Shown here: positions 1-6,364 of the stretch, one piece after another
Layout of the letters: each line of letters begins with the position of its first letter
Numbering within the stretch: position 1 is the first letter of the stretch
NCBI GenBank assembly: GCA_963615565.1
Contig: CAVEGR010000015.1
Location: forward strand, 1 to 12,108
DNA length: 12,108 nt
Direction of reading: 5' to 3'
Source: UBA9732 sp963615565
Lineage (GTDB): Bacteria > Spirochaetota > Spirochaetia > Sphaerochaetales > Sphaerochaetaceae
Program-made: the position numbers and the translations under genes
The notes under the pieces: generated by a model
Told to the model about the DNA's origin: nothing
The model's input: the letters and a program-made list of their open reading frames with translations, nothing else
Databases searched by the model: none

Positions 1-95
1 AGCCTAACAGAGAAGATGCTATCTTCTTTAACTGCTTGTGCAAAGCAAGGAAGAATTGTAATGATAATAAGTAACGTTGTTAGAATCTTTTTCAT
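1..95 (-). CDS. Secreted or envelope protein, 5' end only (partial)
   Basis: Reading leftwards from the ATG at 95-93, 31 codons are open to the window edge. The translation starts MKKILTTLLIIITILPCFAQ and continues AVKEDSIFSVR. This is a textbook signal peptide: two lysines, a hydrophobic core of about 14 residues, and a likely signal peptidase I site near CFA/AQA. The cysteine at residue 17 is preceded by proline, so it is a poor lipobox. A GGAGG ribosome-binding site lies at 112-108, 12 nt before the start, which is slightly long. The mature domain is outside the window, so no function can be given. The gene is divergent from the Crp/Fnr regulator and shares its upstream region, including the palindrome at 147-164. 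Confidence 0.7.
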   Translation of the reverse strand, partial: MKKILTTLLIIITILPCFAQAVKEDSIFSVR

Positions 96-116
96 TTTGG
101 ATACGAACCTCCATGA

Positions 117-144
117 TTGATTTTATTCTTCTTTGGCATATAAT
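117..144 (+). promoter_or_regulatory. Promoter of the Crp/Fnr-glycosylase-YhcH operon
   Basis: A perfect TATAAT (139-144) has TTGATT (117-122, four of six matches to the -35 consensus) 16 bp upstream. Transcription would start near 151, about 34 nt before the regulator's ATG. It is the best sigma-70-type match in the 90-bp divergent gap. Confidence 0.65.
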
Positions 145-146
145 AT

Positions 147-164
147 ATGTTGGATTTCCAACAT
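147..164. promoter_or_regulatory. 18-bp perfect palindrome, candidate operator
   Basis: ATGTTGGATTTCCAACAT has 8-bp arms around a 2-bp centre. It begins just after the -10 element and covers the predicted start site, where a bound protein would block transcription. The adjacent gene encodes a Crp/Fnr-type dimeric DNA-binding protein, so autoregulation is the simplest idea. The half-site differs from the E. coli Crp TGTGA and Fnr TTGAT half-sites. It could also control the divergent secreted-protein gene. Confidence 0.55.
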
Positions 165-184
165 GAGAGTGTAATTGAATTTTT

Positions 185-847
185 ATGTGCCAAGAAAGTT
201 TAAATCTACTATTGTTAAATCTACCATTGTTTGAAGATGTTCCAAAAGAAGATATGCAAGCTCTTTTACAACTGTTGAATTGGGATATTAGAGAATATGA
301 AACAGGTCAAACAATAGTCTATTGTGGAGATGAAATTAGAAAAATTGGTATCATACTTGACGGGGAGGCCATTGTTTCAAGAAATGACTATGATGGAAAT
401 AGAAGTATTTTCCTTCATCTTAAACGGCCTTCAATGTTTGCTGAATCTTTATTTGTTTTAGGTAAGAAATATTTTCCTTTAACAATAACTGCAGCTTCAT
501 TTGTTAAAGTTTTATTTTTAGATATTTCACCTATACTTAAATCTACAAATTTTCCTTATAAAAGTGAGCTTCAACTTAATTTTATGAAAATTTTGGCTGA
601 GCATAATTTACTCTTTAGACAAAATATGGACATTCTTATGCACAGAACTACTAGAGAAAAACTTATGTGTTATTTAAATTATGAGTCAAAAGTGCAGGGA
701 TCTAAATCTATCACTATTCCTTATGACAGACAGGCTTTGGCGGATCATTTAGGTGTAGAACGTACTGCTTTGTCTGCTGTTATTGGAGATCTAAAAAAAG
801 AGGGAATTATTGACAGTTACAGAAGTCAGTTTAAAATTTTAAAATGA
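185..847 (+). CDS. Crp/Fnr-family transcriptional regulator
   Basis: A 220-residue cytoplasmic dimeric regulator of normal family length. Residues about 14-115 form the cyclic-nucleotide-binding-like beta roll, about 128-150 the dimer helix, and 174-218 a winged helix-turn-helix with the recognition segment around GVERTALSAVIGDLKKEGI. The effector pocket keeps the glutamate (FAESLF, E87). The following stretch is KKYFPLTITA, with no arginine equivalent to the cAMP-contacting Arg of E. coli Crp, so cAMP is unlikely to be the signal. There are only three cysteines (2, 47, 162), not arranged like the Fnr iron-sulfur ligands. The start is supported by the promoter and a GAGAG at 165-169, though the 15-nt spacing is long. 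Its stop overlaps the next start (ATGA), so it heads an operon with a DNA-repair gene. Target genes and ligand are unknown. Confidence 0.88.
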   Translation: MCQESLNLLLLNLPLFEDVPKEDMQALLQLLNWDIREYETGQTIVYCGDEIRKIGIILDGEAIVSRNDYDGNRSIFLHLKRPSMFAESLFVLGKKYFPLTITAASFVKVLFLDISPILKSTNFPYKSELQLNFMKILAEHNLLFRQNMDILMHRTTREKLMCYLNYESKVQGSKSITIPYDRQALADHLGVERTALSAVIGDLKKEGIIDSYRSQFKILK

Positions 848-1638
848 GTATTATTATGAAACATATATTTCAAGAAAAAGACTTAAGTCTCAGTGAGACT
901 CTTTTAAGTGGTCAATGCTTTAGAGTGAAAGAAGAAAATGGCTTTTGGACTATAAAAGCTGGAATTTGGCCATTATTTAGAACTTTGGTGGTTAGTCAAG
1001 ATGACCTTACACCTATTACAGATGACCCTTTTTGGGCTAATTATTTTGATTTGGATTTTGATTACGAGAAACTAAAAGATTCTTTTTCAAAGATCTCTCC
1101 TTTTATGGAAAAAGCATGTTCTTATGCGCCAGGTATTAGAATTCTTAATCAAGATTCTTGGGAGGCTCTTTGTAGCTTTGTAGTATCGCAAAACAACAAC
1201 ATCAAGAGGATTATGGCTATTGTAGAGCGTATGTGCAATTTCTATGGAGAAGGCGGATTTCCTACTTCTTTGAGTCTTGCAAATGCAAAAGAAGAAGATC
1301 TTAGAAGTTTAGGACTTGGTTTCAGGGCTCCATATATAATAAACATTGCAAGAGCTGTTGAAGACGGCTTAGTTGATTTGGACAAGCTTAAAGTTATAGA
1401 TATTGATAAGGCACGTGCTATGCTTATGTCTGTAAAGGGAATTGGTCCTAAGGTTGCAGATTGCGCTTTGCTTTTTGGTTGTCATAGACTGGATTGCTTT
1501 CCTATGGATGTATGGATGAAAAGGGCTATGTCAGAGTTTTTTCCGGGCCAAGATAAATCTATTTTTGGACCATATGCTGGAGTTGCTCAGCAATATATTT
1601 TTCATTATGCTCGGACATCGGGATATTTTGGAGGATGA
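844..1638 (+). CDS. ogg: OGG1-type 8-oxoguanine DNA glycosylase / AP lyase
   Basis: A 264-residue base-excision-repair enzyme that removes 8-oxoguanine paired with C and can nick the abasic site. Several features match the OGG1 branch of the HhH-GPD superfamily. LSGQCFRV near residue 22 is the start of the N-terminal domain. SQNNNIKRI (115-123) matches the OGG1 triple-Asn region. The helix-hairpin-helix KGIGPKVADC (198-207) carries the catalytic lysine K203, and PMDVWMKR carries the catalytic aspartate D222. Human OGG1 has VDVH where this protein has MDVW. The sequence looks intact and resembles the short bacterial (clostridial) OGG enzymes. Its ATG overlaps the regulator's stop by 4 bp, with no strong Shine-Dalgarno of its own, implying translational coupling. 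A second in-frame ATG (856) is an alternative start. The link to a Crp/Fnr regulator suggests control by redox or metabolic state, which is inference. Confidence 0.9.
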   Translation: MSIIMKHIFQEKDLSLSETLLSGQCFRVKEENGFWTIKAGIWPLFRTLVVSQDDLTPITDDPFWANYFDLDFDYEKLKDSFSKISPFMEKACSYAPGIRILNQDSWEALCSFVVSQNNNIKRIMAIVERMCNFYGEGGFPTSLSLANAKEEDLRSLGLGFRAPYIINIARAVEDGLVDLDKLKVIDIDKARAMLMSVKGIGPKVADCALLFGCHRLDCFPMDVWMKRAMSEFFPGQDKSIFGPYAGVAQQYIFHYARTSGYFGG

Positions 1639-1639
1639 G

Positions 1640-2089
1640 ATGATTTTTGATACTTTAGACCAGTTGGAGATGTATATTCCGCTTTTGCCTGCGCTACGCG
1701 TTGTAGCTGATGTGATGGACCATGATGATGTATATGAGAAGGAGTGTGGAAGTTATCCTACATATGACAAGAATGTGTCTTATACAGTTATGGATTGCAA
1801 AACCAGCGTAGATGGAAAGCAGTTTGAATTTCATAAAAATCATACGTGTGTGCAAATTGTGCTTAAGGGTCAAGAGCTAGTGAGTACAACATGGAGAGAG
1901 CTGAAGCGTCAATGTGAGACTTTCAGTGATGCTGCAGATATTGGATTTATAGATGCTGAGCCCATTTCTGTCCTTCAGGCAACTCAAGGGCGCTTTGCTG
2001 TTTTCTTTCCTGGTGAGCCATTTAAGACTGGTGTTGCTTATGGCGAGCCTTCTTTAGTGAAAAAAGTTGTCTTTAAGGTGTTGGATTGA
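1640..2089 (+). CDS. YhcH/YjgK/YiaL (DUF386) family protein
   Basis: A 149-residue cupin-like protein. The family includes E. coli YhcH/NanQ (sialic acid anomerase), TabA, YiaL and EbgC, mostly tied to sugar anomers or biofilm physiology. It starts MIFDTLDQLE, has the E-x-H motif in FEFHKNHTCVQIVLKGQE (62-79), and ends FFPGEPF...VKKVVFKV as in the family. The usual second metal-site histidine of PGE-x-H is phenylalanine (F128), and the aspartate usual in the iDIqyvl segment is not obvious, so metal binding or activity may be altered. The start at 1640 is chosen because GGAGG (1630-1634) sits 5 nt upstream. An in-frame ATG at 1565 would overlap the glycosylase by 74 bp and add non-family sequence. 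It begins one base after the glycosylase stop, so it is the third gene of the operon. The substrate cannot be inferred; no sugar genes adjoin. Confidence 0.85.
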   Translation: MIFDTLDQLEMYIPLLPALRVVADVMDHDDVYEKECGSYPTYDKNVSYTVMDCKTSVDGKQFEFHKNHTCVQIVLKGQELVSTTWRELKRQCETFSDAADIGFIDAEPISVLQATQGRFAVFFPGEPFKTGVAYGEPSLVKKVVFKVLD

Positions 2090-2147
2090 GTTCTACTTGC
2101 ATTTTGTTGACGTTTGTGTAGAAAAGTGTTGATTGAAGTGATTTCTA

Positions 2148-2176
2148 TTTTCATGTTCTTGTGGCTTCTGTATATT
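2148..2176 (+). promoter_or_regulatory. Possible promoter of the small membrane protein gene
   Basis: TATATT (2171-2176) with TTTTCA (2148-2153) 17 bp upstream is a plausible sigma-70-like pair, 34 bp before the ATG. No terminator is visible in the 120-bp gap after the YhcH gene, so read-through from the upstream operon is equally possible. Confidence 0.3.
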
Positions 2177-2209
2177 GAGGTCAGTTGAAAGACATGGAGG
2201 TTAACTTCT

Positions 2210-2611
2210 ATGAAGAAGGTTTCTACAGCAAGTTTTATTATTGGAGTTATTTTAATTGTAGCTTCAATTGTTTTGTTTGTCTTTGGTATACTAAGTGTTA
2301 ATACACCTTATGCATATTCTTGTTCATTTAATGGATATACCTATACTAAGGTTTCATACTCAATCTCTGTAACAGGTATTGTTAATGGCTTTATGATGAT
2401 TTTCTTTGGCGGAATTTCATTCCTTGGTGGCTTACTCTCCTTTATACTAGCTGCTATTACTCATGGGCCAAAATTCCCAAAACCGGAATGTGGTCCTAAG
2501 TTTAAAAAGTGTTCTGCAGAAAAAAATTCAGCAAATGCAGATTCTTTTGTAGCAGATTCATCTGTAAATACTGAGAATGTAAGTTCTGAAAATTCAAGCA
2601 CAAATTATTAA
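2210..2611 (+). CDS. Small membrane protein of unknown function
   Basis: A 133-residue protein I do not recognise. The first hydrophobic segment (residues 8-29, FIIGVILIVASIVLFVFGIL) is followed by a short loop rich in Tyr and Ser with one cysteine. A second hydrophobic stretch (about 54-84) is glycine- and phenylalanine-rich and long enough for one or two membrane passes. The C-terminal 45 residues are hydrophilic, starting with a basic Lys/Pro patch (HGPKFPKPECGPKFKKC) and ending in a Ser/Asn/Glu-rich tail that looks disordered. Start choice is firm: GGAGG at 2196-2200, 9 nt before the ATG. It is 120 bp from the upstream operon and is followed by its own terminator. No enzymatic motif is visible. 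Confidence 0.7.
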   Translation: MKKVSTASFIIGVILIVASIVLFVFGILSVNTPYAYSCSFNGYTYTKVSYSISVTGIVNGFMMIFFGGISFLGGLLSFILAAITHGPKFPKPECGPKFKKCSAEKNSANADSFVADSSVNTENVSSENSSTNY

Positions 2612-2622
2612 GTTGTAACTTA

Positions 2623-2637
2623 GCCAAACTTTTTGGC
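2623..2637 (+). other. Small hairpin after the membrane protein gene
   Basis: GCCAAA-CTT-TTTGGC, a 6-bp stem with a 3-nt loop, begins 12 nt after the stop codon. No uninterrupted T-run follows directly; a TTTTT comes about 13 nt later. It may protect the 3' end or act as a weak terminator ahead of the stronger structure at 2665. Confidence 0.35.
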
Positions 2638-2664
2638 AGTTAATAATAGTTTTTCCCTTCCTTT

Positions 2665-2730
2665 GGCCTGTCGTCTAGACATCCCCTCTCTGAGACTTGC
2701 TCAGAATTGGACGACAGGCCTCCTTTTTTT
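2665..2730 (+). terminator. Elaborate factor-independent terminator
   Basis: An 11-bp perfect stem (GGCCTGTCGTC at 2665-2675 with GACGACAGGCC at 2710-2720) is followed by TCC and seven T residues (2724-2730). The 34-nt loop contains its own 6-bp hairpin (TCTGAG 2689-2694 with CTCAGA 2700-2705), giving a nested structure. It is oriented to stop the 2210 transcript. On the minus strand the stem is followed by A/G-rich sequence, so it should not terminate the converging ABC operon. Confidence 0.8.
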
Positions 2731-2751
2731 AGAAGGCCTTGTCCTTAAATT

Positions 2752-2773
2752 TGAGGTTTTTGCAAGAACCTCA
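2752..2773 (-). terminator. Hairpin directly after the ABC operon
   Basis: On the minus strand TGAGGTT (2773-2767), an 8-nt loop, and AACCTCA (2758-2752) form a 7-bp stem beginning one base after the ATPase stop codon. Flanking TTAAA/TTTAA can extend it with a bulge. There is no proper U-tract, so this is a weak or assisted terminator, or an RNA-end stabiliser. Confidence 0.4.
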
Positions 2774-2774
2774 T

Positions 2775-4397
2775 TTAACTTAGACTTCCAAGAGTAATTA
2801 GTTTTCCGCTAATAGCATCAAAGAGCATTATTCTGTCAGTATTGATTGCAAAATTAACTTTAGAACCAATTTTAAATCTTGAATTACCAAAGATAACTCC
2901 AGTTAAGAGGAAGTCATCAATATTAATTTTGATTGTAGATTCCATTCCGGTAGGCATTGCACCAAAGATTTCACCGGAGATAGAGCCGTTTTCAACAATA
3001 TCAATGCATTCTGGTCTTACCCCAATGACAAAACTCTGTCCGTCAATTCGTGGAACTTCATCCTGAATTTCTGTTTCATCTACTTTTGCAATATGGTAGT
3101 TGAAATATTCATCCTTATTTGATTTTTCAACGTAGCCATGAAGAGACATCTTTTCTTTTTCTTGAGCCTCAAGTGCAATTTTTTGCTCGTTGCGGTCCTT
3201 ATACCAAGCAGCAAAATCAAATGTTTTAGCTGGCTTAAAGCTGAACTGTCTACCATTTAGCATTTTTAGCAAAACAGTACCATCATCCTTAATTTGCCCT
3301 TGAGCGTCTATGAAGTTCACAGAAGGATTTCCAACAAAATCTGCAACAAACAAGTTATTTGGCATGTTGTAGACATCCAAAGGAGGATCATACTGCTGAA
3401 GTACGCCATTATTCATCAAGCAAATTCTTGTGGCCAAAGTCATGGCCTCCATCTGGTCGTGAGTGACATATACAAACGTACTACCTGTATTGACATGCAA
3501 TCTTTGTAGCTCATATCTCATTTCTAGCCTGAGTTTTGCATCCAAGTTAGATAGCGGCTCATCCATAAATAATACCGATGGTTCTGGAGCAAGTGTTCTT
3601 GCAATGGCAACTCTTTGCTGTTGTCCACCAGAAAGCTCCGCTGGGTATCTATCCATGAACATGCCAATTTTAACAAGACGAGAAACTCTGCGAACAGAAA
3701 GGTCAATTTCTTCAGCTGTAAGCTTTCTTACACTCTTAACAACTTCTCCGTTCTTTACAATGTGGAATTCAGAATCAAGAGCTTGACCATCTTTTGCTAG
3801 TGTAGCTTTACGTTCTTCTAGTTTTTTCTTAGATTCTTCCAACAAAGCATTCATTGCTGCATCATCTTTTAATGCAAGAAGTTTATCGGCTGTGAACTTT
3901 GAGATAATGTAAGTATCAATCAGTCTAAGTTGAGCTTTCTTAACATCCAGTTTTCCGCTTTTGTCCTTAGATTCTTCAATATTTGTTTTTAAAGCTGTTT
4001 TATCTTTAAGAATCTCAATAAGTTTGCTAGCTTCTTTTGCTTCAAAATCAAATTCAGGAAGTTCATCTTTTATGTTCTTAAGTCCAAAAGAAATATTCTG
4101 ATAAACTGTCATGTTTGGCCACAGAGCATAGTTTTGGAATAAGAATCCAACCTTTCTCTTATTTGGTGGAACGTTGATGCCCTTTGTAGAATCAAAGACA
4201 ACTCTATCTCCAATAGAAATTTTTCCACTTGTAGGTGTTTCAAGTCCAGCAATCATTCTAAGAGTAGTGGTCTTTCCACATCCAGAAGGTCCCAAAAGGG
4301 TAACAAAATCATTATCTTCAATGACAAGGTTTAAATCATCTACTGCGTAGAATTTTCCCCATCTTTTTGTAACGTGTTCAAGTCTAATCTCAGGCAT
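2775..4397 (-). CDS. ABC importer ATP-binding subunit with large internal insertion
   Basis: A 540-residue cytoplasmic ATPase energising the adjacent permease. From the chosen start: Walker A GPSGCGKT (36-43), Q-loop Q88 (FLFQNYALWP), signature LSGGQ (255-259), Walker B VLFMDE (275-280), D-loop SNLD (283-286) and H-loop His313. The C-terminal part (about 340-540) is the regulatory TOBE/OB region of MalK/PotA/FbpC-type subunits, including VIGVRPECIDI. Q-loop and signature are normally about 50 residues apart; here the distance is 167. The extra Lys/Glu-rich, largely helical segment spans residues about 108-232. Start choice: AGGAGG (4409-4404) abuts a TTG at 4403, is 3 nt from ATG 4400 and 6 nt from ATG 4397, so 4397 is preferred. 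The permease stop (4402-4400) overlaps this zone, implying coupling. The substrate is not readable from this subunit. Confidence 0.9.
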   Translation of the reverse strand: MPEIRLEHVTKRWGKFYAVDDLNLVIEDNDFVTLLGPSGCGKTTTLRMIAGLETPTSGKISIGDRVVFDSTKGINVPPNKRKVGFLFQNYALWPNMTVYQNISFGLKNIKDELPEFDFEAKEASKLIEILKDKTALKTNIEESKDKSGKLDVKKAQLRLIDTYIISKFTADKLLALKDDAAMNALLEESKKKLEERKATLAKDGQALDSEFHIVKNGEVVKSVRKLTAEEIDLSVRRVSRLVKIGMFMDRYPAELSGGQQQRVAIARTLAPEPSVLFMDEPLSNLDAKLRLEMRYELQRLHVNTGSTFVYVTHDQMEAMTLATRICLMNNGVLQQYDPPLDVYNMPNNLFVADFVGNPSVNFIDAQGQIKDDGTVLLKMLNGRQFSFKPAKTFDFAAWYKDRNEQKIALEAQEKEKMSLHGYVEKSNKDEYFNYHIAKVDETEIQDEVPRIDGQSFVIGVRPECIDIVENGSISGEIFGAMPTGMESTIKINIDDFLLTGVIFGNSRFKIGSKVNFAINTDRIMLFDAISGKLITLGSLS

Positions 4398-4399
4398 CA

Positions 4400-6229
4400 T
4401 CAACCTCCTATGCCGCTATCAAGGCTTGCGCCTGTGAGTTTATTAACTAATGTATTGAAAACAAGAAGGGTCACAATAAGTAGTAGGTTAATACCACTAG
4501 AGAAAGCATATAGACCCATCTCATCAAAGTAAGCCAGTGTTGTAGAAAGCAGGAATCCCTGAGAACAAAGTAACATAAACAAGCTCAATTCTCTAAGACA
4601 TGTCATAAATGGAAGTAAGAAACCACTTATAATTGATGTCTTTTGAATAGGAATAATTATTCTTGTCATTCTCTTAATCCAAGGTATATCCTGAATTATT
4701 GCAGATTCTTCAATTTCTCCAGAAAGCTGAAGCATTGAATTAAGTGCACTTCTTGAAGCAAACGGAATGTATTTAACTGTACCAACAATGATCAAACCCG
4801 CATATGTGTTAAATAAATTAATTTTGCTAGAAGAGTACAAAACAAAGAATGCAGCACCAACAGCAATAGAAGGCATTAGGTATGGTAGGAACGCAATATT
4901 ATTAACATAGTTTGCAAATTTGTTTCTTCTTTTCTTTGAAATTGCATATCCAAGCATTGTTCCAATTGTACCTGCAATGAGACAGCATGAAAGAGAAACA
5001 AGTAAAGTTCCTTTGTAAGCACTCCAAATTGTACTGTTATATAAAATACCCTTTTGCCCGTACATTCCATTTTCTGTGATGTTTTCACTGGTAATCCACC
5101 ATTTAGTAGTGAGGTTCTTTGTGTCTCCTGTATATAAGAAACTGTAATCACCTGGGTTTGGAAGGAATGTTTCAAAGGCAAATGAAATGATTGGGAAAAT
5201 ACTTGTAAAGAATGTTGTAAATATAAGAATTACGGCAATAACGTACTTTCCAACCTTGCCAAGGTTAATCTTTGAAATCTGTCCGGATTTACCAGTAACA
5301 GTGGTATAATTCTTTCTACTCTTTAAACTTGCTTGGTTGACAACCATGATTGCACCACCAAGGATCATCATGATAATGGCTAGAATACTGGACTCGCCTT
5401 TGTATCTAGCACTAAGAGTGATGTATCTAGTTGAAAGAGTTGAGAGCTTAAGGTAGTGAGGAACGGGGTAACTACCCATAGCACCACCAAAAACCAAAAG
5501 AACAGTAGAAAGAATAGCAGGCTTGACCATTGGAAGAGTAATGCGTAGCATTGTTTTCCATTTTGGAGTATCAAGGATAGTTGCTGCTTCTTCTAGGTTA
5601 GAATCCATGTTTTTGAAAATTCCACCAATTAGAATATATGCAAATGGAGCATAGTGCATTCCAAGTACAACAATACTTGGAAAAAGACCTATGCACCACC
5701 ATTTTGGCATGACAATTCCTAAGGATGCTAAAAGTCCATTTGATGTCCCAGTAACGGCATTTGAGTTAAAAAGATTCTGCCATACTACAGCCAACGTCCA
5801 TTGTGGCATGATATATGGGAAGATAAAAATGGAACTTAGGTACTTGCGGAAAGCAAGGTTTGTTCTAGTAACCAAGAATGCAAACAATCCTCCATAGAGA
5901 ATTGCAAAAAGACAAGATCCCACAGCTAGTAGCAGTGTATTTATAAGAGGTGTCCACAAATTAGTCTTTGCGAGGTTACTAGTAAAAAGATCCACGTAGT
6001 TTACAAACGTATAACCTGAGGCCTTACCTGTAAGATGTTGGTCTATGGTTCCTACATGGATTGAAATTGTGTCTTTTAATATTGCTACAATAGGTGCAAC
6101 AGTTGTTATGGTTAAAACTATACCCATAAGAACGAGAATTACATTTTCTGGTTTGCTTATGAAAGTTTTAAACTTGTTCCACTTTATTGTAAAGGAAGAC
6201 ACTTCTTTTATTGTGGCAGTAGTGCGCAT
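4400..6229 (-). CDS. ABC importer permease, two fused membrane domains
   Basis: A 609-residue inner-membrane protein that forms the whole translocation path as one chain, as in FbpB/AfuB- and ThiP-type permeases. I count about 12 hydrophobic segments in two halves. Each half carries an EAA loop that docks on the ATPase: NLEEAATILDTPKWKTMLRI in the first, and GEIEESAIIQDIPWIKRMTR in the second. The second loop lacks the canonical glycine, as does the first (D at that place). A periplasmic loop between TM7 and TM8 is rich in Asn, Thr and Trp. The start at 6229 is supported by AGGAAA (6242-6237) 7 nt upstream. It lies 135 bp downstream of the binding-protein gene, across four hairpins, and overlaps the ATPase start region. 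The fused architecture favours the iron/polyamine/phosphonate/thiamine group over sugar importers; the exact solute is unknown. Confidence 0.9.
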   Translation of the reverse strand: MRTTATIKEVSSFTIKWNKFKTFISKPENVILVLMGIVLTITTVAPIVAILKDTISIHVGTIDQHLTGKASGYTFVNYVDLFTSNLAKTNLWTPLINTLLLAVGSCLFAILYGGLFAFLVTRTNLAFRKYLSSIFIFPYIMPQWTLAVVWQNLFNSNAVTGTSNGLLASLGIVMPKWWCIGLFPSIVVLGMHYAPFAYILIGGIFKNMDSNLEEAATILDTPKWKTMLRITLPMVKPAILSTVLLVFGGAMGSYPVPHYLKLSTLSTRYITLSARYKGESSILAIIMMILGGAIMVVNQASLKSRKNYTTVTGKSGQISKINLGKVGKYVIAVILIFTTFFTSIFPIISFAFETFLPNPGDYSFLYTGDTKNLTTKWWITSENITENGMYGQKGILYNSTIWSAYKGTLLVSLSCCLIAGTIGTMLGYAISKKRRNKFANYVNNIAFLPYLMPSIAVGAAFFVLYSSSKINLFNTYAGLIIVGTVKYIPFASRSALNSMLQLSGEIEESAIIQDIPWIKRMTRIIIPIQKTSIISGFLLPFMTCLRELSLFMLLCSQGFLLSTTLAYFDEMGLYAFSSGINLLLIVTLLVFNTLVNKLTGASLDSGIGG

Positions 6230-6249
6230 ATAAAAGTTTCCTTTTGATT

Positions 6250-6270
6250 TTTTTGCAAGTTTTGCAAAAA
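6250..6270 (-). other. Hairpin just upstream of the permease ribosome-binding site
   Basis: Perfect 9-bp arms TTTTTGCAA (6250-6258) and TTGCAAAAA (6262-6270) around a 3-nt loop. In the minus-strand mRNA this stem ends 7 nt before the permease AGGAAA. It could affect ribosome access. It is A/U-rich, so moderately stable at best. Confidence 0.45.
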
Positions 6271-6284
6271 TCTCTATATATCGA

Positions 6285-6306
6285 GCCCCAGGGTTTCCCC
6301 CGGGGC
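6285..6306 (-). other. GC-rich hairpin in the binding protein-permease gap
   Basis: GCCCC and GGG pair with CCC and GGGGC around a TTTC loop, with one internal mismatch: nine positions per arm, eight paired. It is by far the most GC-rich spot in the gap. Such stems after a binding-protein gene commonly block 3' exonucleases and raise binding-protein mRNA over permease mRNA. That role is inferred here. Confidence 0.55.
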
Positions 6307-6312
6307 AGTAAG

Positions 6313-6325
6313 GGTGCTATGCACC
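6313..6325 (-). other. Short hairpin in the binding protein-permease gap
   Basis: GGTGC-TAT-GCACC on the plus strand (GGTGC-ATA-GCACC in the mRNA) gives a 5-bp GC-rich stem with a 3-nt loop. It sits between the two larger hairpins and may stack with them. Confidence 0.4.
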
Positions 6326-6339
6326 AAATAATAAGCCAA

Positions 6340-6356
6340 AGAGGTTTTTAACCTCT
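6340..6356 (-). terminator. Hairpin just after the binding-protein stop, possible attenuator
   Basis: Perfect 7-bp arms AGAGGTT and AACCTCT around a 3-nt loop, 8 nt past the stop codon. In the minus-strand mRNA it is followed by TTGGCTTATTATTTGG, which is only partly U-rich. It may act as a leaky terminator or 3'-end stabiliser that lowers permease and ATPase expression. Confidence 0.4.
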
Positions 6357-6364
6357 ATGCACAA

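Noticed and set aside
1565..1639. ATG at 1565 as start of the YhcH-family gene
   Set aside because: It would lie inside the glycosylase gene and add 25 residues foreign to the family, whereas ATG 1640 has GGAGG 5 nt upstream and gives the family-typical MIFDTL start.
3463..3800. Overlapping plus-strand open frames antisense to the ATPase
   Set aside because: They mirror conserved ABC motifs (signature, Walker B) on the other strand and show no start signals; they are shadows of the real gene.
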